Of a stretch of DNA of 36,308 nucleotides, positions 28,246-36,308 are shown in pieces. Position 1 is the first letter of the stretch; every line of letters starts with the position of its first letter. This DNA is from an uncultured Oscillospiraceae bacterium (GTDB lineage Bacteria > Bacillota > Clostridia > Oscillospirales > Ruminococcaceae): NCBI GenBank assembly GCA_949737515.1, contig CATJCP010000205.1:1-36308 (forward strand). Direction: 5' to 3'. The notes under the pieces are model-generated. The model made no database searches and was not told where the DNA came from. It worked only from the letters and a program-made list of their open reading frames with translations. Both the position numbers and the translations under genes were made by a program.

Positions 28246-29070
28246 TCAGCCCTTTACGGAGCCCGCCATAACGCCGTCAACAATATACCTTTGGCCGAAT
28301 AGGTAGATGAGGATCAGCGGAGCGGCTACAATCAGCAGGGCCGCTGCCGTCAGCGTCCAGTCATTGGAATATTGCCCCTGAAAGACAAACATGCCCCGTG
28401 TAATATTGTAGTTTGACTCGGATGTCAGGTAAATCGTAGAGTTTACGATATCGTTCCAGACGCCAATCATGGAAAGCATTCCCATAGAAATGATTGCGGG
28501 CTTGGAAAGTGGGATCACAACGGAAATGATATACCGCAGATAGCCGCACCCGTCTATGGCTGCCGCCTCGTCCAAATCCCTGGGGATACCCCTGAAATAT
28601 CCCGTGAAAAAGAATACAGATGTGGCGCTTACCCCTGTCATGACCAGCATATAGCCGATTCTCGTGTTGTACAGGCCCGCCCCCAGGATGAGCTGGAAGG
28701 TGGGGATCATGCCGCTGGGCAGAAACAGTCCGCACAGGAAAAGATAGTGCAGAAAGTTGGAAGCCGGAATATATCTCCTGGAGATGGGAAAGGCGATCAT
28801 CACCGACATGAAAAGGGAAGCCAGGGTACATACCGCCGTATAGAGGACTGAATTCCAGATATAGGTGCCGAAATTTGCCTTCTGCCAGGCCACTCCGAAA
28901 TTACTGATGCTGAAGGTTGAAGTCAGCGTGGTGGGATGGAGCAGATAGTCCTGCGATGTCTTCAGGGATGTGTTTACAATATAAAACAGCGGGAACAGAT
29001 AGATAAACAGGAAGAGGACCACCAGAACATAGCAGAAAACCTTAAAAGCAGGGTTTGCATTCCTTCCCAT
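28246..29070 (-). CDS. Carbohydrate ABC transporter permease (MalG-like)
   Basis: PRDLDEAAAIDGCGYLRYIISVVIPLSKPAIISMGMLSMIGVWND; C-terminal YIVDGVMAGSVKG. Confidence 0.93.
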   Translation of the reverse strand: MGRNANPAFKVFCYVLVVLFLFIYLFPLFYIVNTSLKTSQDYLLHPTTLTSTFSISNFGVAWQKANFGTYIWNSVLYTAVCTLASLFMSVMIAFPISRRYIPASNFLHYLFLCGLFLPSGMIPTFQLILGAGLYNTRIGYMLVMTGVSATSVFFFTGYFRGIPRDLDEAAAIDGCGYLRYIISVVIPLSKPAIISMGMLSMIGVWNDIVNSTIYLTSESNYNITRGMFVFQGQYSNDWTLTAAALLIVAAPLILIYLFGQRYIVDGVMAGSVKG

Positions 29071-30053
29071 TACTGCTCCACCTCCGCTCTCTTCATCAGA
29101 ATCTGGGAAACAATCGTTGCGGTCAGAACCCCTATGAACAGGACCATGGATTCCGCTGCCGCGTAGCCTTGCCTGAGTCCAGAGATAGTGCCGCCCGAAG
29201 CGGTAGCGCCTCCGCCGCCAAAGGCAGTGGCAAAGGCCATCATACCCAGTGTAGAAGTATTAAAATTGCCGCGGGTAATGGTCATGATAAGCTCGTAGGA
29301 CTGGAGGGAACCGATAATGGCGAGAAGCGTGTTGATCATGACGGCGGACCAGATCATGGGAACGGTTATCTTTGTGAACATCTTCCACTCGCTGGCACCG
29401 TCTATGGAAGCGGACTCATAAAGGGAGTTGTCAATTCCCTGCAACGCCGCCAGAAAAATAACCATGGAGTATCCCATATTCTGCCATATCTGCGCCGCGA
29501 TGACGGCTGGAAAAGCGTATATCCTGCTGGACAGTATGGAGGGAGGGCTTGGAATTTGCAGGATGTTCTTCATAAACAAGTATATTGGGCCTGTGGGGGT
29601 AGAGAAAATCATTTTCCAGATAGTGGCGACCACAGCGGAACCCAGAATAACCGGCATGAAATAGACTCCTCTTGCGAAATTCCGTCCCTTTAAGAAAGAG
29701 GAATTCACGATGACTGCCAGCATTAGCGCAATAGCGTTTTGGATAATGGTGACAAAAAACGCATACCCCACTGTACGGAACAGGGCTGCTTTTAGATCTC
29801 TCGCATTTTGAAGGATGAAAAATTCCTTGTAGTTGGCAAGGCCGATAAATTTCCATGAGGTGCCCGGTACGCCCGAAATATCCGTAAAGGAATAGTAAGC
29901 CGTCATAACAGAAGGGTACAGGCGAAAGATACAGTAATGTAAAATCCCAGGCAGCATACACAGCAATACGATCCAAAGGGGGAACAAACGAAACGTCTTT
30001 TTTCTTTTTTTCACCTCTGTTCCTGGGGGTGCTGCGGCGTTATGGACACTCAT
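29070..30053 (-). CDS. Sugar ABC transporter permease (MalF-like)
   Basis: LPGILHYCIFRLYPSVMTAYYSFTDISG; LYESASIDGASEWKMFTKITVPMIWSAVMIN. TAATG junction with the next permease. Confidence 0.93.
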   Translation of the reverse strand: MSVHNAAAPPGTEVKKRKKTFRLFPLWIVLLCMLPGILHYCIFRLYPSVMTAYYSFTDISGVPGTSWKFIGLANYKEFFILQNARDLKAALFRTVGYAFFVTIIQNAIALMLAVIVNSSFLKGRNFARGVYFMPVILGSAVVATIWKMIFSTPTGPIYLFMKNILQIPSPPSILSSRIYAFPAVIAAQIWQNMGYSMVIFLAALQGIDNSLYESASIDGASEWKMFTKITVPMIWSAVMINTLLAIIGSLQSYELIMTITRGNFNTSTLGMMAFATAFGGGGATASGGTISGLRQGYAAAESMVLFIGVLTATIVSQILMKRAEVEQ

Positions 30054-30118
30054 ACTCTTACCTTCTTTCTAATAAAAATAGGGGGCAGTATCCGGTTTAA
30101 AACGGGAAACGGACAGCG

Positions 30119-30149
30119 GTTCCCCCACCCCATAAAGGGATGGGGGACC
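30119..30149 (-). other. Stem-loop 3' of the third solute-binding-protein gene
   Basis: GTTCCCCCACCCC-ATAAA-GGGATGGGGGACC, stem with two non-Watson-Crick positions. Confidence 0.65.
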
Positions 30150-30195
30150 TGCAGCTCTCACTGTTCGGGTGCTTAATGGGAAGTATAATCCTTAT

Positions 30196-31608
30196 TTACC
30201 CCATAGACTCCAAAGCCTTACGGGCAGTGTCAAAATCTTCCTCAGCCGCCTCGGCGAAGGATTTGGCGTCAAATTCGCCGCCAAGCGTCTTCAAATAGAA
30301 GAAGGTAAACTGCCCAGCACCGTATTCACCGACACCTTTGGGCCCATAAATCAGCATTTCAGAGTTCAGATTAGGCTTTTGGAGAATATCCGACATGCTG
30401 TTCAGGAAAGCGTTTTCCAGCTGGATATCGTTCTGGGTGGGGGTGAAGCCAATGGCGTTGATAAACTTGCTGTAGACGTCCTTCTGGGAGACATAATCGA
30501 GGAATGCCAGGCCGCCTGCGCCGTTGGGTGCGTTTGTGGGAACGGAAAAGCTCAGGTCATACTTGATGGCGTCTTGGGGAACCAGTCCGTCGCTGCGGGC
30601 CTCTACAGGCGGGCAGGCAAAATAGCCGTACTCAAAGCCAGGCCCTGCTTTGTCTATATCTGCCCAGGACCAGGTGCCGTCAATATACATTGCCATATTG
30701 CCAAGGGCAAAGCGGCCGGGAGCGTCCGAATAGGAGATGCCGGAAACGCCCTCCTCCAGATAGCCGGAAATCTGCTCCATGCAGTTATAAACCAGCATGA
30801 CCTCAGGGTCGGTGTGGCGAAGCTCGCCGGTGAGCAGCTTCTGGCCAAACTCCCTCGTCTTCTCGCCATAGTTGGCAGTGATGATGGCGTTGGCAAAAAT
30901 GTTCAGGGGCCACTGATCGCCCGCGCCTGCGGAAACGACGGCGTACCTGCCGTCATTCTTGACGGTTTCACAGATATCCATCAGCTCGGCCCAGGTATTG
31001 GGAACTTTCAGGTTCAGCTCCTCGAAAATTTTCTTGTTGTAGAACATACCGCCATAACCAACAGTGCCGATGTTCAGGGAGTAGATCCTGCCCTTATAGG
31101 CGTTGCCCATCAGGGTGTCCAGATTGTAGTTCTTGATAAATGCTTGATCGGTCAAATCTGTGAGAAGGCCCTGATCAATATAATCCTGCCAAGCGGGTTT
31201 ATCAACAGAGGAGGCGTTCCACTCCTCCTGGGGCCTGGAGAATGTTTGGAAGGAAACCACATCTATGTCACCGGCAATGATTCTGGTCTGGATTACAGAG
31301 TCAATCTCCGCGGAGGGGACCTCGGTCACCACCAGGTTATACTCAGGATGCGCGTTGTGGAAATCCTCCGCGATTCCCTTCAGGAATACAACTGTAGCCT
31401 CATTGGACCAGGTAAGAACATTGACGTCCTGGGCTTTGCCGGAGGGAGCCCCGCTGCTGTCCGTCACGTTGGAAGGGGTTGGGGATCCACCAGTTGTCCC
31501 GCTGGATGAGGATGAGCCTCCGCCGGTTGTTCCGCTGCACCCGCCAAGTGCCAGCAGTGTTGCTGACGCACACAGAATGCTGATGAGTTTTTTTACAGAT
31601 TTTCTCAT
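30196..31608 (-). CDS. Extracellular sugar-binding lipoprotein, ABC transporter (family 1)
   Basis: SATLLALGGCSGTTGGGSSSSSG lipobox and linker; DVNVLTWSNEATVVFLKGIAEDFHNAHPEYNLVVTEVPS, GNMAMYIDGTWSW. Confidence 0.92.
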   Translation of the reverse strand: MRKSVKKLISILCASATLLALGGCSGTTGGGSSSSSGTTGGSPTPSNVTDSSGAPSGKAQDVNVLTWSNEATVVFLKGIAEDFHNAHPEYNLVVTEVPSAEIDSVIQTRIIAGDIDVVSFQTFSRPQEEWNASSVDKPAWQDYIDQGLLTDLTDQAFIKNYNLDTLMGNAYKGRIYSLNIGTVGYGGMFYNKKIFEELNLKVPNTWAELMDICETVKNDGRYAVVSAGAGDQWPLNIFANAIITANYGEKTREFGQKLLTGELRHTDPEVMLVYNCMEQISGYLEEGVSGISYSDAPGRFALGNMAMYIDGTWSWADIDKAGPGFEYGYFACPPVEARSDGLVPQDAIKYDLSFSVPTNAPNGAGGLAFLDYVSQKDVYSKFINAIGFTPTQNDIQLENAFLNSMSDILQKPNLNSEMLIYGPKGVGEYGAGQFTFFYLKTLGGEFDAKSFAEAAEEDFDTARKALESMG

Positions 31609-31682
31609 AAACCATACATTCCTTTCTGGTTTTTTGTATGCTTTTACTATAAATGAAAAATCTAAAAAAATATATCATTCTA

Positions 31683-31712
31683 TTGTCATTTTTGGCATAA
31701 TGATGTTATAAT
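31683..31712 (+). promoter_or_regulatory. Sigma-A-like promoter on the plus strand with no downstream CDS
   Basis: TTGTCA-N18-TATAAT. Confidence 0.4.
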
Positions 31713-31718
31713 CGGAAA

Positions 31719-31862
31719 TCAGGATAAAAAAACTGGGCAAATTTAATGATAAAAGCAAGATTATTTTTACATTCAAGAGGATTTATCTGGTTTGGGGTAC
31801 TAACATTTAATTTATAGCCAAAATGGCTTTGCGCCAATATAGCGCAAAGCCATTTTTTGATT
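31719..31862 (+). ncRNA. Candidate small RNA of about 140 nt between the orphan promoter and a terminator
   Basis: Promoter-like TTGTCA-N18-TATAAT upstream and hairpin plus T-rich tract downstream; no plausible ORF between. Ends are inferred. Confidence 0.3.
31820..31862 (+). terminator. Intrinsic terminator (best T-tract on the plus strand; could also serve the minus-strand lactonase gene's neighbourhood)
   Basis: AAAATGGCTTTGCGC-CAATATA-GCGCAAAGCCATTTT, 15-bp perfect stem, followed by TTGATTTTTC on plus. Confidence 0.7.
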
Positions 31863-31999
31863 TTTCAAACTATCCTAGACCTGTATAAACACTGGATTTC
31901 TGGAATTTTCTTCCAGAGGTTTTGAATGATTCACTTTTCCCAAAGCATAGGCACAATTCCTCCAAATCTTGATGTCTTAACAGGCAAGCTGCGGAGGCC

Positions 32000-33010
32000 C
32001 TATTCATTTTCCCACTTTACACAGGACACGGAGGGAAACTCCATCTGCGCAACGGATTCTCCCAGCGCGCCGGATCCGGCATCCAGCGGGAAAACAGACA
32101 CATTGCCGCTTTGCTGGTTGGCAACGGCCAGATATCTTTCGTCTGGGCTTAGATCAAAGCTCCGGGGGCCCTGCCCTCCACAGGAATAGCTCCCCACCTT
32201 GGAAAGCTGTCCTCCATCCTTCAGCGTGCAAAAACAGATGATCCGGTCCTCCCCCCTCACTGAGGCATAAAGATGCCTGCCATCGCCGGTAATATGGATG
32301 TCAGCTGCCAGGGCATCGGGGAAGAATTCCTCTCCGGAAAGGGGGTATTCTTCTGCAAATGTCAGGACGGAAGACGCCCCATCATACTGGTAGACCAGCA
32401 GAGACCTGTCCAGCTCGGTCACAAGGTAGAGCCATTTTCCATTGGGGTGAAATAGAAAATGCCGGGGCCCCTGCCCGGGACCGGTCTCTACCCAGGGCTG
32501 AACGGCGTGCTCCGTCAACTCTCCGTTTTCCTGCACATCATATTGGTAAAGGCGGTCAACCCCCAAATCCGCCACGAACAGATGCTTGCCGTCTGGCGAA
32601 GGGATTGCCGAATGAACGTGAGGGGCCTCCTGGCGGGCCGGATTGGCGCCGCTGCCCTTATGCCTTAGGTAGCATACTGTCTTTCCGTCCCGGAATCCTG
32701 TCAAACAGCCGCCCACGTAACCGGAGGCATAAAGATAATCCCCACACCGAACAAGGTGGCACAGCCCGGCACCGGGGACAACATACCGTTCGCCCCCGCC
32801 CCCCGCCAAAGGATATTTCAAAAGGGCAGCCCCGTCCCCGATCTCCTCTACCCCATAAAGAAATTCCTTTTCTGGAAGGATATAGGACGGATTCACCGCC
32901 GGGCCATATTTCCCAACCTCTTTTAAGGTGCTTCCGTTAAATTCCATCCGCTTAACGCCGTATCCCGGTCTGTTTCCGGTATAAGCGGACGCGTACAGCA
33001 TATATTTCAT
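32000..33010 (-). CDS. Lactonase family protein (6-phosphogluconolactonase-like seven-bladed beta-propeller)
   Basis: MLYASAYTG, PHVHSAIPSPDGKHLFVADLGVDRLYQYDV, GPGQGPRHFLFHPNGKWLYLVTELDRSLLVYQYD, GPRSFDLSPDERYLAVANQQSGNVSVFPLD. Start ATG at 33010 overlaps the AraC stop (ATGA). Confidence 0.9.
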   Translation of the reverse strand: MKYMLYASAYTGNRPGYGVKRMEFNGSTLKEVGKYGPAVNPSYILPEKEFLYGVEEIGDGAALLKYPLAGGGGERYVVPGAGLCHLVRCGDYLYASGYVGGCLTGFRDGKTVCYLRHKGSGANPARQEAPHVHSAIPSPDGKHLFVADLGVDRLYQYDVQENGELTEHAVQPWVETGPGQGPRHFLFHPNGKWLYLVTELDRSLLVYQYDGASSVLTFAEEYPLSGEEFFPDALAADIHITGDGRHLYASVRGEDRIICFCTLKDGGQLSKVGSYSCGGQGPRSFDLSPDERYLAVANQQSGNVSVFPLDAGSGALGESVAQMEFPSVSCVKWENE

Positions 33011-33975
33011 TTCAGCTCCTCCCCAGTTTCCGTACAGGCGCATCCGCCTACATCAATATTTTTTAAGCTGCTCTTACCCCCCCCCGGTGCGATATTGGTT
33101 TTATATGTTTGATTTTTCATTCTCAAAGAAAGATCACCCATTTCCCCGGAGCCTATTTCAGAGGGTCTGGAATCTGGGGCATCCCATTTCGAGTGGAAAG
33201 CCAGCTCCCGGTATTTATGGGGGGTAACACCGGTCTGCATTTTGAAAATCCGGGTGAAGTGGCTCTGAGAGGAAAAGGAGAAGTTCTCTCCAATCTCCAC
33301 AATAGAAAGTTCAGAGTAACGCAGCAGATTCTTCGCCCTCTCAATCTTCTGCTGCAAAATGTATTCACTCAAGCTGACGCCCATTTCTCTCTTAAATTTC
33401 TTGGAAAGATGGCTTTCACTGAGCTGCACATACTCCCCTATCTCCGCAATCGTGACCCGCTCTCGGAGATGTGTGTATATGTAGTCCAAACATTGCCGGA
33501 TACTCTTGGAATGATTCTTATGCTTGAGAATCTCCTTCATCTCTTGGCACATCAGCATACACATTTCCGCATGGAGGGCCGCAATCTCATCCTCTGTTTC
33601 CAGTAGATCCAGCTTTTGATTGTAATAGCTCACCAGGTCCAGCGCGTGATGATGGCTCATCCCCTTTTGGATACAATATCGTGCCGCGAGAGTAGCTGTT
33701 CCGTAAAAATGATACTTCGCGTTCCTCACAGGGTTTTGAGACAGTACGCTGAATCCAGCATTGGTGGAAATATAAAAGGGTTCCCGGCGCAGGCTGTCTT
33801 CCAAAAATTCTTCATTCCCGTTGGAAAGTTCGTTAAAAAAACGCACTTCCTTTTTATAGGGAATCAGAATGATATCATTCAGCTCCTCCTCTGCCACAAA
33901 AAAAGTATGGGTGTATTTCTTGTCCAACAAAATCCTACCCCCTTTTATATTGAAAGAAAAGCATCCAATAGTCAC
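33007..33975 (-). CDS. AraC-family transcriptional regulator with a long C-terminal tail containing a G9 tract
   Basis: HTH: TIAEIGEYVQLSESHLSKKFKREMGVSLSEYILQQKIERAKNLLRYSELSIVEIGENFSFSSQSHFTRIFKMQTGVTPHKYRE. A TTG start near 33927-33930 with AGGA upstream is possible. Confidence 0.88.
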   Translation of the reverse strand: MTIGCFSFNIKGGRILLDKKYTHTFFVAEEELNDIILIPYKKEVRFFNELSNGNEEFLEDSLRREPFYISTNAGFSVLSQNPVRNAKYHFYGTATLAARYCIQKGMSHHHALDLVSYYNQKLDLLETEDEIAALHAEMCMLMCQEMKEILKHKNHSKSIRQCLDYIYTHLRERVTIAEIGEYVQLSESHLSKKFKREMGVSLSEYILQQKIERAKNLLRYSELSIVEIGENFSFSSQSHFTRIFKMQTGVTPHKYRELAFHSKWDAPDSRPSEIGSGEMGDLSLRMKNQTYKTNIAPGGGKSSLKNIDVGGCACTETGEELK

Positions 33976-34286
33976 ACCATTTGGGGCAGCGCATCATCAG
34001 CCCGCTGCGGAATGTGCATAACTGCAATCGCGGTGGCATGACCAGTACGATTGCCCACAGCAAAATCAGCAAAAATTTTGTCCGCCCACGAAGAACGCCA
34101 ACACCTAGCCATTCTTTGCATGACATCCATCCTTCCTGATTGGAGATATGCGTTCATTTATATCCATCAAATTTACCTATAAGTAAAAGATAAATTAATT
34201 TTTCCGGCATATCAATCCATTTTTCCAATATAAAGGTTTAAAATTCCGGTATTTTTCTACATCAAATTCATCTTGATCATTAGAGC

Positions 34287-35489
34287 CTATCCCACCGTCC
34301 GTTTTTTCTGCCCCCGGTAGACGGCAGCAGCCATCACAGCGGCAAGGAAGGCGAGGACGATGATTGCCATCACAGGGTAGGTGACCCACAGTCCCAGAAA
34401 ATCAAATACCTTGTACCCGCCAAAGACTTCTTTCATCAGCGTGACATTGGCAAGGCCGAAATCCACCAGCGCTCCAAGCCTCTGGGTAACGGTATCGCCC
34501 ATTGCCGCCAGCCCCACATTCACAAACAGGATCAACAGACTGACCCCCGCTGTACCCATCTGGCTTTTCATCCGGGAGGAAATGAAGCAGATAATCAGAC
34601 TATAAACCGCGCCGGTAAAAATGAGCCATGCGGCCCCGGCTGCGGCAAGCTGCCAAACCTTAAAATGGAACATGGATCTGGCATAGGTGGGAATGGACTG
34701 GATGGCAGCATCCCAGCCGCGGAAACTCCCGTGTGGCAGAAAACCGAACAGAAACGTAGCGGTCAGATACAGCACGACCACAACCGTGGAGGCGGCAAGC
34801 ACGCTCAGCAATTTTGCTGTGACAATCTTCCGCCTGCCGTTCCGGGAGCTTAAAATCAGGTTATCCATGCCGCTGGAACATTCCACGGCGAACACCGGGG
34901 CAATGACAAAGGTCAGCGGCACAAACAGAAGGAACTGCATCATATGCTCCCCCCAGTTGTTGAACAGGTTCTCCCACAGCAGGGCGTTGGCAAACTCCGG
35001 CTCCCCCAGTTCTTCCAGCCTTTGCAGGGAGGCAGACAGTTCCCGATAATCAAAGGAGTCCTGCTTTCCCTGGCCTTCCAGCTCCGCGATTTTTTCTTGC
35101 AGAAGGGCGATTCCGTAGGGCTCCTCGGCGCTCTCCGGCGGCGTTCCCCTCCAATACTCCTCCACCCGTTCGGTATAGGCGTGGTAATTCACCGCCAGAA
35201 TGATATCCGGCTGGTCCTTGACGCTCCGGGCAATCATCCGGGCGTCCGTGCCGTACCGGGCGCTGACCTCCTGATAGATCGTTTCCGCTTCTGCGGCCTT
35301 TTCGCCGTCAAAGGGACCTTCCCAGTCGGCGGCTGATTTTTCGTAGGCGCGGTAGCTGTCGTTGCCGCCGATCAGGAACACGGTAGAGGTCAGGCCGACC
35401 ACACTGTAAAGGACAAACAGGCATAGCAGCAAAATCAGGGTTTTCCTGTTAAACAGCAGTTTTCGCAGTTCAAATCGAAACAATGACAT
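34287..35489 (-). CDS. ABC-2 type transporter permease
   Basis: MSLFRFELRKLLFNRKTLILLLCLFVLYSVVG; multiple TM helices; immediately downstream of the ATP-binding gene. Start at 35489 after GGGAGG. Confidence 0.78.
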   Translation of the reverse strand: MSLFRFELRKLLFNRKTLILLLCLFVLYSVVGLTSTVFLIGGNDSYRAYEKSAADWEGPFDGEKAAEAETIYQEVSARYGTDARMIARSVKDQPDIILAVNYHAYTERVEEYWRGTPPESAEEPYGIALLQEKIAELEGQGKQDSFDYRELSASLQRLEELGEPEFANALLWENLFNNWGEHMMQFLLFVPLTFVIAPVFAVECSSGMDNLILSSRNGRRKIVTAKLLSVLAASTVVVVLYLTATFLFGFLPHGSFRGWDAAIQSIPTYARSMFHFKVWQLAAAGAAWLIFTGAVYSLIICFISSRMKSQMGTAGVSLLILFVNVGLAAMGDTVTQRLGALVDFGLANVTLMKEVFGGYKVFDFLGLWVTYPVMAIIVLAFLAAVMAAAVYRGQKKRTVG

Positions 35490-35493
35490 GGCG

Positions 35494-36308
35494 TTACCTC
35501 CCGGCCTTTCCTGGCAAGTAGTTGAACAGATATAGATAGGCATCCTCCAGCGTTGGTACGGCCTGTACCGCGTCAGGGGCGGGCTTTGTGTCCGAAATGA
35601 TGCGGACCTCCATGCAGCCGTCTTTCGCCCGGACGTTGCTGATGACCGCCTGGTTTTGATAGGCCATCAGCTGTTCGGCGGGCATCTCCGCCAGCCAGAC
35701 TCGGCCTTTCATCTGCCGGATGTATTCCCCGCTCGTGTGGATGTGCTGGATATCGCCATACTCCATCATCATGATCTGTGCGGCAATATGCTCCACGTCG
35801 GATACGATATGGGTAGAGAGCAGCACCAGACGGTCCTTTGCGTAGGCGGAGATAATGTTGCGGAACTTGATCCGCTCATAGGGGTCCAGGCCGGAGGTGG
35901 GTTCGTCCAGAATCAAAATTTTCGGGTCGTCTAAAAGGGCCTGGGCAATGCCCAGCCTGCGCTGCATACCGCCGGAATAAGCGGCGCATTTCCGTTTCAA
36001 ATCATCCCAAAGGCCGACGCTGCGGGCCAATTCCTCAATCCGCTTTTTCGCGCGGGCCTTTTCCATCCCCTTCAGCGCCGCCGAGTATTCCAGGTAATCC
36101 CTGCCGGTAAAGTCGCCGTAAAAGCTGACGTCCTGGGGCAGATAGCCGATTTTCGCCCGGTATTCGTCCCCCACGGTATGAATATCTTTTCCGTCATACA
36201 AGACACGCCCATTTGTGGGCCGAAGCACATCGGCAAGTATGCGAATTAAAGTGGTTTTCCCCGCGCCATTGGGGCCCAGCAGGCCGTAGACCCCCGCCCC
36301 CATGGTGA
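35494..36308 (-). CDS. ABC transporter ATP-binding protein, partial (true start beyond the window)
   Basis: GLLGPNGAGKTTLIR (Walker A), YSGGMQRRLGIAQALLDDPKILILDEPTSGLDPYER (signature and Walker B). The frame is open to the window edge. Confidence 0.93.
   Translation of the reverse strand, partial: TMGAGVYGLLGPNGAGKTTLIRILADVLRPTNGRVLYDGKDIHTVGDEYRAKIGYLPQDVSFYGDFTGRDYLEYSAALKGMEKARAKKRIEELARSVGLWDDLKRKCAAYSGGMQRRLGIAQALLDDPKILILDEPTSGLDPYERIKFRNIISAYAKDRLVLLSTHIVSDVEHIAAQIMMMEYGDIQHIHTSGEYIRQMKGRVWLAEMPAEQLMAYQNQAVISNVRAKDGCMEVRIISDTKPAPDAVQAVPTLEDAYLYLFNYLPGKAGR

Noticed and set aside
30169-31509. 446-aa plus-strand ORF
   Set aside because: Lies wholly antisense to a well-supported binding-protein gene. 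No recognisable domain; explained by codon bias on the other strand.
33935-34157. Two overlapping minus-strand ORFs (63 and 61 aa) upstream of the AraC gene
   Set aside because: Both overlap each other in different frames and the first runs into the AraC start region. No clear family; likely non-coding or a degraded gene.
1-36308. CRISPR arrays, rRNA genes, intact tRNAs, prophage or anti-phage defence systems
   Set aside because: No regularly spaced repeats, rRNA sequence, complete tRNA cloverleaf or phage/defence protein families were recognised in any frame.

Overview
The window reads as a carbohydrate-catabolism region of a Firmicutes/Clostridia-like bacterium (taxon is inferred from family types and style, not tested). 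Almost all genes are on the minus strand. From left to right: a decayed IS3-type transposase end with structured intergenic DNA; a PHP-type (CehA/McbA-like) metallohydrolase and a GH39 beta-xylosidase-like enzyme; a large sensor-AraC regulator; a first oligosaccharide ABC importer (LplB/LplC/solute-binding lipoprotein); a second importer of the same type in an operon with a heparinase II/III-family lyase; a second sensor-AraC regulator; then, on the plus strand, a Cys-type sulfatase and a GH88 unsaturated glucuronyl hydrolase. The block from about 7.0 to 22.1 kb looks like a Gram-positive locus for importing sulfated uronic-acid glycans (glycosaminoglycan-like) and degrading them in the cytoplasm. 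A tRNA-Trp-like 3' fragment plus terminator separates it from a second operon, about 22.5-33.9 kb: RspA/ManD-like sugar-acid dehydratase, cytoplasmic GH9 enzyme, mutarotase-like protein, SDR, third ABC importer, lactonase and AraC regulator. That set suggests an oxidative, non-phosphorylative route for imported oligosaccharides. The window ends in an ABC-2 type transporter that is truncated at the edge. Points worth a second look: a long G-U-rich hairpin near the IS remnant, a motif shared upstream of two importer operons, a hairpin 3' of all three solute-binding-protein genes, a tRNA-fragment junction, an orphan promoter plus terminator (candidate sRNA), and a poly-G9 tract inside an AraC gene translationally coupled to the lactonase. 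I ran no database searches; all family calls come from motif recognition.
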